Assembly: GCF_900111375.1 (NCBI RefSeq)
Contig: NZ_FOHB01000002.1
Location: 150,992 to 214,991 of the forward strand
Source of the DNA: Pedococcus cremeus
Lineage (GTDB): Bacteria; Actinomycetota; Actinomycetes; Actinomycetales; Dermatophilaceae
Reading direction: 5' to 3'
DNA length: 64,000 nt
Under the pieces are notes generated by a model. That model saw nothing but the letters and a program-made list of their open reading frames with translations. It was not told where the DNA came from and did not search any database. This document shows positions 7,210 through 15,553 of the stretch, piece after piece; the stretch's first letter is position 1; each line of letters starts with the position of its first letter. The position numbers and the translations under genes were made by a program.

Positions 7210-9378
7210 TCAGGCGGGGACGCTGGCGGCTCCCGGCGGCAGGAAGCGCTTGCCGGTCACCTTCTCGGAGATGCCCTCGCGGTCCAGCAGGGGCGTGATG
7301 CCTCCGTTGGGGAACTGGAAGTTGGCTCCGGAGATCATCGCGAGGTCGATGTCCATCGGCGCCTGGGCGACGCCCTCGTCGAGCATGCGCCGGATCTCGT
7401 CCGCCAGCACCGACAGGATGCGCTCGCGCACCTGGTCGGCCGTGAGCACCACGGGGTTGGCGGGCTTGTCGAAGAGCGCCTCCACCTCGGGGTCGACGAC
7501 CGGCTTGCCCTCGGGCCAGATGTAGATGGCCGACTTCTTCGCCTCGACGACGCGACGCAGGTTCTCCGACACGTAGAAGCGGTCGGGGAAGGCCTTGGCG
7601 AGGGTCTCGTTGTTGTGCAGGGCGATGGCCGGCCCGACGAGGCCGAGCAGCACGAACGGCGGCATGGGGGACAGGCCCGCGAACGCGCGGTCGGCGACCT
7701 CGATGGGCGTGCCCTCGTCGACGATCTTGGCGACCTCGCCCATGAACCGGCCGAGCAGGCGGTTGACGATGAAGGAGGGAGAGTCCTTGACCAGGATCGT
7801 CGTCTTCTTCAACGTCTTGCCGGTGGCGAATGCCGTTGCGAGAGTGGCGTCGTCGGTGCGCTCACCCTTGACGATCTCGAGCAGCGGCATGATGGCGACC
7901 GGGTTGAAGAAGTGGAAGCCGACGACCCGCTCAGGGTGCTCCAGGTCCGCCGCCATCTCGGTGATCGACAGCGACGAGGTATTGGTGGCGAGCACGCACT
8001 CGGGTGAGACGATCGCCTCGACCTCGGCCCAGACCTGCTTCTTGACGCCCATCTCCTCGAAGACGGCCTCGATGACGAAGTCGGCGTCGGCGAAGCCGTC
8101 CTTGGAGGTGGAACCGGTCACCAGGGCCTTGAGGCGGTTGGCCTTGTCCTGGCCCAGCCGCCCCTTGGCGAGGAGCTTGTCGACCTCGCCCTGGACGTAG
8201 GCCACACCCTTGTCGACGCGCGCCTGGTCGATGTCGGTCATGACGACCGGCACCTCGAGCCGCTGGGCGAAGAGCAGTGCGAGCTGGCTGGCCATGAGGC
8301 CGGCACCCACGATGCCGACCTTGGTGACCGGACGCGCCAGCGCCTTGTCGGGCGCGCCCGCGGGCCGCTTGGCGCGACGCTGCACGAGGTCGAACGCGTA
8401 GAGGCCGGCGCGCAGCTCGTCACCCATGACCAGGTCGGCCAGCGCCTCGTCCTCGGCGGCGAACGCCTCGTCCCGAGTGGCGGTGCGAGCCGCCTCCACG
8501 AGCTTGAGCGCGCGGTACGGCGCAGGAGCCTTGCCACCGGTCTTGAGGTCGACCAGACCCTTGGCGGCCTTGAGGGCAGCCGCCCACTCCGCCTCGTCGC
8601 GCGAGACCTCCGGGCGTTGCACGGTGACTTCGCCGGAGACGACGCCCGCAGCCCAGCCCAGCGACTCCTCGAGGAAGTCTGCGGGCTCGAACATGGCGTC
8701 GGCCATGCCGAGCGAGAACGCCTGCGGGCCCTTGAGCATCCGGTTGAAGTTCATCGGGTTCTCGATGATGACCTTCAGCGCGTTGACCGGACCCACGAGG
8801 TTGGGCAGCAGGTAGCAGCCGCCCCAGCCCGGCACCAGCCCGAGGAAGGTCTCCGGCAGCGCCACGGCCGGCACGCCCGAGGAGATGGTGCGGTAGTCGC
8901 ACGCCAGGGCGATCTCCACGCCACCGCCCATGGCGGCGCCGTTGACGAACGCGAAGGTCGGCACCGGAAGGTCCATGATCGCCCCGAAGGCGTGGTGCCC
9001 GGCGCGGGCGACGCCCAGCGCCATCTCGCGCTCAGCAGCCTGCGACACGGCCTTGAGGTCGGCACCGACAGCGAAGATGAACGGCTTGCCGGTGATGCCG
9101 ACGGCCTGGATCTCACCGGCCTCCGCGCGGACCTGCAGCGCCTCGATGGCCGCCCGGACGTTCGCGATGCTCTGCGGCCCGAAGGTGTTGGGCTTGGTGT
9201 GGTCGAACCCGTTGTCGAGGGTGACCAGCGCCATCGTGCCGGCGCCGCCGGGAAGGGCGATGTCGCGCACGTGCGCGTGGGTCACGACCTCGGCGAAGTC
9301 CCCGCCGCCCCGGCGTGCTGCGGCCGTGGCGGCCGCCTTCTCCGCGGCGAGGTTGGTGCTGCTCGGTGCCTCGGTCAT
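7210..9378 (-). CDS. fatty-acid oxidation multifunctional enzyme: enoyl-CoA hydratase / 3-hydroxyacyl-CoA dehydrogenase
   Basis: This 722-residue protein is the alpha subunit of a beta-oxidation complex. The crotonase domain (about residues 35-230) has the oxyanion segment FVNGAAMGGGVEIALACDYR and two glutamates, Glu155 and Glu176, in the positions of the FadB catalytic pair. The dehydrogenase half begins with the NAD motif GIVGAGLMASQ near residue 355 and includes NTSSLSITEMA and the catalytic histidine region VVGFHFFNPVAIMPLLEIV. It hydrates 2-enoyl-CoA and oxidises the product to 3-ketoacyl-CoA. The ATG at 9378 overlaps the thiolase stop by 4 bp (ATGA), so the two are translationally coupled. 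A longer open frame upstream is only a shadow over the thiolase. Confidence 0.92.
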   Translation of the reverse strand: MTEAPSSTNLAAEKAAATAAARRGGGDFAEVVTHAHVRDIALPGGAGTMALVTLDNGFDHTKPNTFGPQSIANVRAAIEALQVRAEAGEIQAVGITGKPFIFAVGADLKAVSQAAEREMALGVARAGHHAFGAIMDLPVPTFAFVNGAAMGGGVEIALACDYRTISSGVPAVALPETFLGLVPGWGGCYLLPNLVGPVNALKVIIENPMNFNRMLKGPQAFSLGMADAMFEPADFLEESLGWAAGVVSGEVTVQRPEVSRDEAEWAAALKAAKGLVDLKTGGKAPAPYRALKLVEAARTATRDEAFAAEDEALADLVMGDELRAGLYAFDLVQRRAKRPAGAPDKALARPVTKVGIVGAGLMASQLALLFAQRLEVPVVMTDIDQARVDKGVAYVQGEVDKLLAKGRLGQDKANRLKALVTGSTSKDGFADADFVIEAVFEEMGVKKQVWAEVEAIVSPECVLATNTSSLSITEMAADLEHPERVVGFHFFNPVAIMPLLEIVKGERTDDATLATAFATGKTLKKTTILVKDSPSFIVNRLLGRFMGEVAKIVDEGTPIEVADRAFAGLSPMPPFVLLGLVGPAIALHNNETLAKAFPDRFYVSENLRRVVEAKKSAIYIWPEGKPVVDPEVEALFDKPANPVVLTADQVRERILSVLADEIRRMLDEGVAQAPMDIDLAMISGANFQFPNGGITPLLDREGISEKVTGKRFLPPGAASVPA

Positions 9379-10592
9379 GCTGCGTTCTCCTTGCCGTAGT
9401 CGGCGTGGTGGGGGTTCTCCCAGATCACGGCTGCGCCCATGCCGATGCCGATGCACATGGCGGTCATGCCGTAGCGGACCTCGGGGTGCTCCTCGAACTG
9501 GCGGGCCAGCTGGTTCATGAGGCGGACGCCGGAGGAGGCCAGCGGGTGGCCGACGGCGATGGCTCCGCCGTACTGGTTGACCCGCTCGTCGTCGTCGGCG
9601 ATACCGAAGTGGTCGAGGAAGGACAGCACCTGCACGGCGAACGCCTCGTTGAGCTCGAACAGGCCGATGTCCTCGATGGTGAGCCCGGCCTTCTTGAGCG
9701 CCTTCTCGGCGGCCGGCACCGGACCGATGCCCATGACCTCGGGCTCGACGCCGACGAAGGCGTAGTCGACCAGGCGCATCTTCACCGGGAGCCCAAGCTC
9801 CTCGGCGGCCTCGGCGCTGGCCAGCACGCAGGCGGTGGCCCCGTCGTTGAGGCCGGCGCTGTTGCCCGCGGTCACCTTGCCGTGCGGACGGAACGGCGTC
9901 TTCAGGCCGGCGAGGTCCTCGACGGTGGTGCCGGGGCGCGGCGGCTCGTCGGCGGTCGCGAGGCCGTAGCCCAGCTCGTCGTGGCGGGTCGCGACCGGCA
10001 CCAGGTCGGGCTGGATCTGGTTGTTGGCGTAGGCCTTCGCGAGCTTGTCCTGCGAGCCGACGGCGAACGCGTCGGAGCGCTCCTTGGTCAGCTGGGGGAA
10101 GCGGTCGTGCAGGTTCTCGGCCGTCTTGCCCATGACCAGCGCAGAGGGGTCGACCAGCTTCTCGGCGACGATGCGCGGGTTGGGATCGACGCCCTCGCCC
10201 ATCGGGTGGCGGCCCATGTGCTCGACACCGCCGGCGATGGCCACGTCGATCGCGCCGAAGGCGATGGAGGAGGCAGTGGTGGTCACCGCGGTCAGGGCGC
10301 CGGCGCACATGCGGTCGACGGAGTAGCCGGGCGTGGTGTTCGGCAGACCGGCCAGCAGGCTGGCCATGCGCCCGAGGGTCAGGCCCTGGTCGCCGATCTG
10401 GGTGGTGGCCGCGATCGCGACCTCCTCCACCCGCTCCGGCGGCAGGCCGGGGTTGCGGCGCATGAGCTCGCGGATGCATTTGATGACGAGGTCGTCGGCG
10501 CGGGTCTGGGCGTACATGCCCTTCTCCCCGGCCTTGCCGAACGGCGTCCTGACGCCGTCGACGAACACGACCTCTCGCAGAGTGCGGGGCAC
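9375..10592 (-). CDS. fadA: acetyl-CoA acyltransferase (thiolase, beta subunit of fatty-acid oxidation complex)
   Basis: This 405-residue thiolase cleaves 3-ketoacyl-CoA with CoA in the last step of beta-oxidation. The nucleophilic cysteine is Cys96 in DRMCAGALTAV. The other active-site elements are NEAFAVQ, His349 in AVGHPLASSG and Cys380 in CIGIGMG. It is the first gene of a two-gene operon with the hydratase-dehydrogenase. Start GTG or ATG choices upstream are absent; MPRTLREVVFVDGVRTPFGK is the usual thiolase N-terminus. Length is normal. Confidence 0.92.
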   Translation of the reverse strand: MPRTLREVVFVDGVRTPFGKAGEKGMYAQTRADDLVIKCIRELMRRNPGLPPERVEEVAIAATTQIGDQGLTLGRMASLLAGLPNTTPGYSVDRMCAGALTAVTTTASSIAFGAIDVAIAGGVEHMGRHPMGEGVDPNPRIVAEKLVDPSALVMGKTAENLHDRFPQLTKERSDAFAVGSQDKLAKAYANNQIQPDLVPVATRHDELGYGLATADEPPRPGTTVEDLAGLKTPFRPHGKVTAGNSAGLNDGATACVLASAEAAEELGLPVKMRLVDYAFVGVEPEVMGIGPVPAAEKALKKAGLTIEDIGLFELNEAFAVQVLSFLDHFGIADDDERVNQYGGAIAVGHPLASSGVRLMNQLARQFEEHPEVRYGMTAMCIGIGMGAAVIWENPHHADYGKENAA

Positions 10593-10821
10593 GGGTGGCC
10601 TCCTGGCTTGGTGGTCGGGTGGACGTCACCGGTTCGAGCCGGTGGCTTCCCACGATGCTACTTGCCGGTAACCGAGGCGTCAGGCACTCCCCGTCGTGAG
10701 AGCCGTCACCTCGCAGGGTGATGACCCGGTGATGGCCCGGTGATGGGCCGGGGCGGCCCGTCCGCTCCGCCGCCCGTGGCGTGCGGTGGTGGACGCACGG
10801 GCCTGCTGGGAGGGTGGGCGG

Positions 10822-11573
10822 GTGTTCGAGGGGTTCGTGGACGAGCGTGTCGACGTCGGCGAGTGGAGCTGCGGGTGCGGCACGGTGGCAGTGGTCCACC
10901 GGTGCTGCTCGTGCACGGCCACCCGCGCACGGGCGCGACGTGGCACCGCGTCGCCCCCGTGCTGGTCGAGCGCGGGTTCACCGTGGTCTGCCTGGACATG
11001 CGCGGCTACGGCGCCTCGGGCTGTGCGCCCGTGCGGCCCGACCACGCCCAGCAGAGCAAGCGCACCGTTGCCACCGACCTCCACGTCCTCATGCGGCGGC
11101 TCGGCCACGAGCGCTTCCACCTTGCCGGTCACGACCGCGGGTGCACCGTGGCCCTCCGCCTCGCCCTCGACCACCCGGACGCGGTGACCCGGTATGCCGC
11201 CCTGGACGGCATACCGGTCAGCGAGCACCTCGCCCGCGCGGACGCGACGTTCGCGCAGGCCTGGTGGCACTGGTTCTTCTTCGCGGTGCCGGAGAAACCT
11301 GAGCGAGCGATCCTCGCCGACCCGCAGGCGTGGTACGGCGCCACACCCGAGCACATGGGCCAGGAGGCGTTCGAGGAGTGGCGACGTGCGGTGCACGACC
11401 CCGACACGGTGCGCGCCATGCTCGAGGACTACCGGGCCGGTCTCGGTGTGGACCGGGCCGACGAGGAGGCGGACCGCGCCGCCGGGCACGTCGTGCGTTG
11501 TCCGACACTGGTGCTGTGGTCGAGCCGCGACGACCTCGCCGAGGCGCTCGCCGGCTTCTTCTCGGCTCCGTGA
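10822..11573 (+). pseudogene. damaged haloacetate-dehalogenase-like alpha/beta hydrolase
   Basis: The protein resembles fluoroacetate/haloacetate dehalogenases: VFEGFVDERVDVG at the start, HGHPRTGATWHRV, the nucleophile motif GHDRG, and a cap with WWHWFFFAVPEKPE. Two lesions are visible. First, VFEGFVDERVDVGE is in one frame (GTG at 10822, with a GGGAGGG ribosome site) and VELRVRHGGSGPPVLLVHGH continues in another, so one base seems missing near 10861. Second, after VLWSSRDDL (about 11535) the sequence jumps directly to AEALAGFF and stops; family members have some 30-40 more residues here, including the catalytic histidine in a GHF/GHH motif. Both point to an inactive gene. The frame 10740-11573 is open but its N-terminus is not family-like. 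Confidence 0.65.
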
Positions 11574-11638
11574 GGCTCCCGAAGCTCAGGTCTTGCAGCT
11601 CAAGGTCTCGAGGCTGCGGTCTCGAGGCCCTTCGGGGC

Positions 11639-12883
11639 TCAGGCGTCGGGGTTGGCGGCGAACGCGGCGGCCACCATGGGCGCCACGATCTCCACCTGCC
11701 ACCGGCGCGCGCCGAGCGCGGTGAGGGCTGCGGCGAAGCCCTGCTCCGAGCGGTCCTGCGGCGGCGCCCAGATGACCCGGCGCAGCGGGTCGGGCGACAT
11801 GACGTTCTCGACCGGCACGCCGTGCTCGTCGGCGAAGGCGGTGAGGGCGGCCCGCGCGGCGACCAGGCGCTCGGCGGCGACCGGGTCGCGGTCGGCCCAG
11901 GCCCGCTGCGGCGGCGGCCCGTCGGAGCGCAGGGTCAGTGGCGGCAGGTCCGCCTCGGGGATGGCGTGCGCGCGGCGGACCGCCTCGAGCCACTGCCGTT
12001 GGTAGCGCTGGATGGCGCGGTGGCCGCGGGGGAGGTCCTGGGCGGCCTTGGGCGCCGCCATCGCGAGCTCGACCAGCACGGCGTCGGGCATGACGCGGCC
12101 AGGCGAGACGTCGCGGTCCATGGCGATGCGGTCGCGGGTCTCCCACAGCTCGCGCACGATGGCCGCGCCCCGGCGCTGGCGCACCTTGTGCATGCCGGAG
12201 GTGCGGCGCCAGGGGTCCACGCGCGGACCCGGGCCGGTGAAGTCGAGCAGCGACTCGAACTCCTCACGGGCCCAGCCGGCCTTGCCCTGCCGGGCCAGGT
12301 CGACACCCATGAGGTTGCGCAGCTCCACCAGCACCTCGACGTCGAGGGCGGCGTAGAGCAGCCACGGCTCGGGCAGCGGCCGCGTCGACCAGTCGACGGC
12401 GGAGTGCTCCTTGGCGAGCGACAGCCCGAGGTAGTGCTCGACCACCGCGGCGAGCCCGACCCGGGGCAGGCCCAGCAGGCGGCCGGCGAGCTCGGTGTCG
12501 AAGAGCTGTCGCGGACGCAGCCCGACCTCAGCCAGGCAGGGCAGGTCCTGGGTGGCCGCGTGCAGGATCCACTCCGCGCCGCCGATGGCCTCGCCGACGG
12601 GGGAGAGGTCGGGCACTGCGATGGGGTCGATGAGCCAGGTTCCAGAGCCCTCGCGGCGCAGCTGGACGAGGTAGGCCCTCTGCCCGTAGCGGTAGCCGGA
12701 GGCGCGCTCGGCGTCGAGGGCGACGGGCCCCTCGCCGGCCCGGATCGCGTCGGCCGCCTCCATCAGGCGGCGCTCGTCGGTGACGACGTCGGGGACACCA
12801 TCGGCCGGGGCGTCGAGCGGCGTCAACGCCGGCTCTGTCGCGGCCTCCACCTCTGTGGTCGCCGCGGGTTCCGATGGTGTCAC
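11639..12883 (-). CDS. rnd: ribonuclease D family 3'-5' exonuclease with HRDC domain
   Basis: This 414-residue protein has the DEDDy exonuclease residues in order: Asp57 and Glu59 (LDAER), Asp113 (HAATQDLPCL), Asp129 (FDTELAGRLL), and Tyr177 with Asp181 (YAALDVEVL). An HRDC domain follows at about 230-310 (RRGAAIVRELWETRDRIA, then GRVMPDAVLVELA). It should trim 3' ends of tRNA and other small RNAs using two metal ions. The C-terminal region after 320 matches the usual actinobacterial extension. In M. tuberculosis the equivalent gene (Rv2681) also lies beside the DUF3000 gene, as here, which supports the assignment. Confidence 0.88.
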   Translation of the reverse strand: MTPSEPAATTEVEAATEPALTPLDAPADGVPDVVTDERRLMEAADAIRAGEGPVALDAERASGYRYGQRAYLVQLRREGSGTWLIDPIAVPDLSPVGEAIGGAEWILHAATQDLPCLAEVGLRPRQLFDTELAGRLLGLPRVGLAAVVEHYLGLSLAKEHSAVDWSTRPLPEPWLLYAALDVEVLVELRNLMGVDLARQGKAGWAREEFESLLDFTGPGPRVDPWRRTSGMHKVRQRRGAAIVRELWETRDRIAMDRDVSPGRVMPDAVLVELAMAAPKAAQDLPRGHRAIQRYQRQWLEAVRRAHAIPEADLPPLTLRSDGPPPQRAWADRDPVAAERLVAARAALTAFADEHGVPVENVMSPDPLRRVIWAPPQDRSEQGFAAALTALGARRWQVEIVAPMVAAAFAANPDA

Positions 12884-12915
12884 GCGGCTAACCTACCGGC
12901 CACCCGCAACTCAGG

Positions 12916-13497
12916 TCAGCGTCGCTGCCCGGGCAGGGCGATGACGCCCTCGGGCAGCGGAGGCAGGCCGGCGATGGTGCAGAGCAGGTCGGACCACGCC
13001 TCGAGGTGGTCACCGAGGTTGCCGCCCAACGGAGTCCACGACGCGCGCACCTCCATCTCCACACTCGCGGGGCGGTCGGACAGGCCGGCGAACGACTCGG
13101 AGACGACGCGGGTCACCGTGCCGGCCTCGGCGGCATAGGCGAGGCCGTGGTCCTCGAGCGCGTCGATGAGCCACGACCACCCGACCGATCCCAGCATCGG
13201 GTCGCTCGACAGCTCCGGCTCGAGCTCGGCGCGCGCGAACGTCACCGCCCGCCACACGCCGTCCCACGGCTCGGGTGCCGAGGGGTCGTGCAGCAGCACG
13301 AACCGGCCGGAGGCCAGCTCCTCGTCGGAGCCGGCGGTCGCGACCTCGGCGGTGAGCGCCACGGCATACGGTGCGATGCGTTGCGGCGCCGGCACCTCGG
13401 TGACGCGAACCTCGGGGCGCAGTCGTGCGCCCCGCAGCTCGCTCAGCGCCTGTGCGAACTCGGGGGACTGGTCACCGGTGACCGATCTGCTGCCCAC
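12916..13497 (-). CDS. DUF3000 domain-containing protein
   Basis: This 193-residue protein matches the actinobacteria-specific DUF3000 family: PAPQRIAPYAVALTAEV, SGRFVLLHDPSAPEPWDGVWRAVT, ELEPELSSDPMLGSVGWSWL and a C-terminal MEVRASWTPL. Its function is unknown. No membrane segment or signal peptide is present, so it is probably cytoplasmic. It starts at a GTG (13497) and lies 32 bp upstream of the RNase D gene in the same direction, likely one operon. Confidence 0.85.
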   Translation of the reverse strand: MGSRSVTGDQSPEFAQALSELRGARLRPEVRVTEVPAPQRIAPYAVALTAEVATAGSDEELASGRFVLLHDPSAPEPWDGVWRAVTFARAELEPELSSDPMLGSVGWSWLIDALEDHGLAYAAEAGTVTRVVSESFAGLSDRPASVEMEVRASWTPLGGNLGDHLEAWSDLLCTIAGLPPLPEGVIALPGQRR

Positions 13498-13602
13498 CAG
13501 GTCAGCGTATGCCGGGGGGCCGGCTTTGGGAGGTAGGCCGCGCCGTCCGTGTCGCGCGGTGCCGCGTCCTGCGGTGGGCGCCCGGGTGGATACGGTGCCG
13601 CC

Positions 13603-14427
13603 ATGCTGTCGCTCCTCGCCCTCGCCTCGAGCGCCTGCTGGGGCACCTCCGACTTCTTCGCGGGCCTGAAGTCGCGGGACAGGGCGGCGGCGGCGGTGGT
13701 CGCGTGGTCGCAGGGCCTGGGGCTGGTCGCCATCTCCGTGGTGGTGCTGCTGCAGTGGCGCACGCTCACCTTCGACGGCTGGCCGCTGTGGTCGGTGGCG
13801 GCGGGACTGGCGGGCGCCGGCGGCCTGGTCTGCTTCTACTCGGCCCTGGGCAGCGGGACCATGGGCGTCGTCGCGCCGGTGGCGTCACTGGGTGTCGTGG
13901 TGCCGGTGCTGCTGGGCCTGCTCGGGGGTGAGCAGCCGGCGGCCAGTGCCTGGTTCGGGATGCTGCTGGCGGTGCTCGGCGTCGCCCTCGCCTCGGGGCC
14001 GGAGCTGTCCGGTGACGTGTCGCCGCGACCGGTGCTGCTGGCGAGCGTCGCCGCCGTCGGCTTCGGCTTCGCGCTCTACTGCCTCGACCGCGGCGCGCGC
14101 GAGTCGCTCCTCCACACGCTGTGGGGCATGCGGCTGACCTCCGTGCTGCTCTTCGTCGTCGCCGGGCTGGTGCTGCGCACCGCCGGTGGGATCGTGGCGC
14201 GTGAGGTGCCGGCGCTGTTCGCGATCGGCATCGGCGACCTGGTGGCCAACGGCCTGTTCGCGTTCGCGTCCTCTCGTGGGCTGGTGAGCGTGGCCAGCGT
14301 GCTCGGCTCGCTCTACCCGGTGGTGACGGTGCTGTGGGCGCGCTTCCTGCTGCAGGAGCGGCTGCGGCCGGTGCAGTCGGCCGGTGTGGTGATGACCCTC
14401 GTGGGTGTGGCCGTCATCGCCGCCTGA
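13603..14427 (+). CDS. EamA/DMT family transporter
   Basis: This 274-residue integral membrane protein has about ten hydrophobic helices arranged as two similar halves of five, the EamA (drug/metabolite transporter) pattern. The first half opens with MLSLLALASSACWGTSDFFAG, and the second ends with SLYPVVTVLWARFLLQERL, a stretch conserved near the end of EamA repeats. The substrate cannot be told. The ATG at 13603 gives a signal-like first helix; an earlier in-frame GTG adds an unlikely Gly/Arg-rich tail. hemE follows 53 bp downstream in the same direction. Confidence 0.85.
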   Translation: MLSLLALASSACWGTSDFFAGLKSRDRAAAAVVAWSQGLGLVAISVVVLLQWRTLTFDGWPLWSVAAGLAGAGGLVCFYSALGSGTMGVVAPVASLGVVVPVLLGLLGGEQPAASAWFGMLLAVLGVALASGPELSGDVSPRPVLLASVAAVGFGFALYCLDRGARESLLHTLWGMRLTSVLLFVVAGLVLRTAGGIVAREVPALFAIGIGDLVANGLFAFASSRGLVSVASVLGSLYPVVTVLWARFLLQERLRPVQSAGVVMTLVGVAVIAA

Positions 14428-14480
14428 CAGGAGGCGGCGGCCCGGCTCGGCGCACCCGGGCGGCGTGAAAGACTCGGGCC

Positions 14481-15539
14481 GTGACCGCCCCCCACATGCT
14501 CCACGACAGCAGGCTCGACGACAGCAACCTCGTGCGTGCCGCGCGGCAGCAGCCGGTGACCCACACGCCCGTGTGGTTCATGCGCCAGGCCGGCCGCTCG
14601 CTGCCGGAGTACCGCCGGGTGCGCGAAGGTATCCCGATGCTCGAGTCGTGCCGTCGCCCTGAGCTGGTCGCCGAGATCACCCTGCAGCCGGTGCGCCGTC
14701 ACGGCGTCGACGCGGCGATCTTCTTCTCCGACATCGTGGTGCCGCTGGCCGCCGTGGGGGTCGACCTCGACATCAAGCCCGGCGTCGGTCCGGTGGTGGC
14801 CGAGCCGTTCCGGACCCGCGCCGACCTCGACCGGCTGCCCGAGCTGACGCCGGAGCACGTGTCGTACGTGACCGAGGCGGTGCAGATCCTCACCCGCGAG
14901 CTCGGTGACACGCCGCTCATCGGCTTCGCGGGCGCGCCGTTCACCCTGGCCTCCTACCTCGTCGAGGGTGGCCCCAGCAAGAACCACGAGCACACCAAGG
15001 CGCTCATGTACGGCGACCCGCAGCTGTGGCACGACCTGTGCGCGCGGCTGGCGCAGATCTCGGGTGCGTTCCTGCGCGTCCAGGCGTCCGCCGGCGCCTC
15101 TGCGGTCCAGCTGTTCGACTCGTGGGTCGGTGCCCTGCCTCGCGCCGACTACGAGCGCTTCGTGCAGGAGCACTCGGCTGCCGCGCTGGCCGCCGTGGAC
15201 GACCTCAGCGTGCCCAAGATCCACTTCGGGGTCGGCACCTCCGAGCTGCTCCCGGCCATGGGTGCGGCCGGCGCCGACGTCGTGGGGGTCGACTTCCGGA
15301 TCTCCCTCACCGACGCGCTCGCGCGCCTCGGCGGCCGGTATTCCGTGCAGGGCAACCTCGACCCGGCGCTGCTCTTCGCGCCGTGGGAGGCCCTCGAGGC
15401 CAAGGTCCGCGAGATCGTCGAGCAGGGACGCCAGGCGCCGGGCCACATCTTCAACCTCGGCCACGGCGTGCTGCCGGAGACCGACCCCGACGTGCTGACC
15501 CGGGTCACCGCGCTGGTCCACGAGCTCAGCGCGCGCTGA
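14481..15539 (+). CDS. hemE: uroporphyrinogen decarboxylase
   Basis: This 352-residue cytoplasmic enzyme removes four carboxyl groups from uroporphyrinogen III to give coproporphyrinogen III. Family signatures are [16 protein letters not shown] (with the substrate-binding Arg), FFSDIVVPL with the essential aspartate, [17 protein letters not shown] and the C-terminal [12 protein letters not shown]. It starts at a GTG (14481). With hemY (18266) and hemQ (19692) on the same strand it supplies the coproporphyrin-dependent heme route used by actinobacteria. The hem genes are interrupted here by two genes on the opposite strand. Confidence 0.95.
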   Translation: MTAPHMLHDSRLDDSNLVRAARQQPVTHTPVWFMRQAGRSLPEYRRVREGIPMLESCRRPELVAEITLQPVRRHGVDAAIFFSDIVVPLAAVGVDLDIKPGVGPVVAEPFRTRADLDRLPELTPEHVSYVTEAVQILTRELGDTPLIGFAGAPFTLASYLVEGGPSKNHEHTKALMYGDPQLWHDLCARLAQISGAFLRVQASAGASAVQLFDSWVGALPRADYERFVQEHSAAALAAVDDLSVPKIHFGVGTSELLPAMGAAGADVVGVDFRISLTDALARLGGRYSVQGNLDPALLFAPWEALEAKVREIVEQGRQAPGHIFNLGHGVLPETDPDVLTRVTALVHELSAR

Positions 15540-15553
15540 GCCACGCCGCTGGC

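Noticed and set aside
7210-10899. One 1229-codon frame covering both beta-oxidation genes
   Set aside because: The upstream half is an arginine/histidine-rich shadow of the thiolase; the real hydratase-dehydrogenase starts at the ATG at 9378, which overlaps the thiolase stop.
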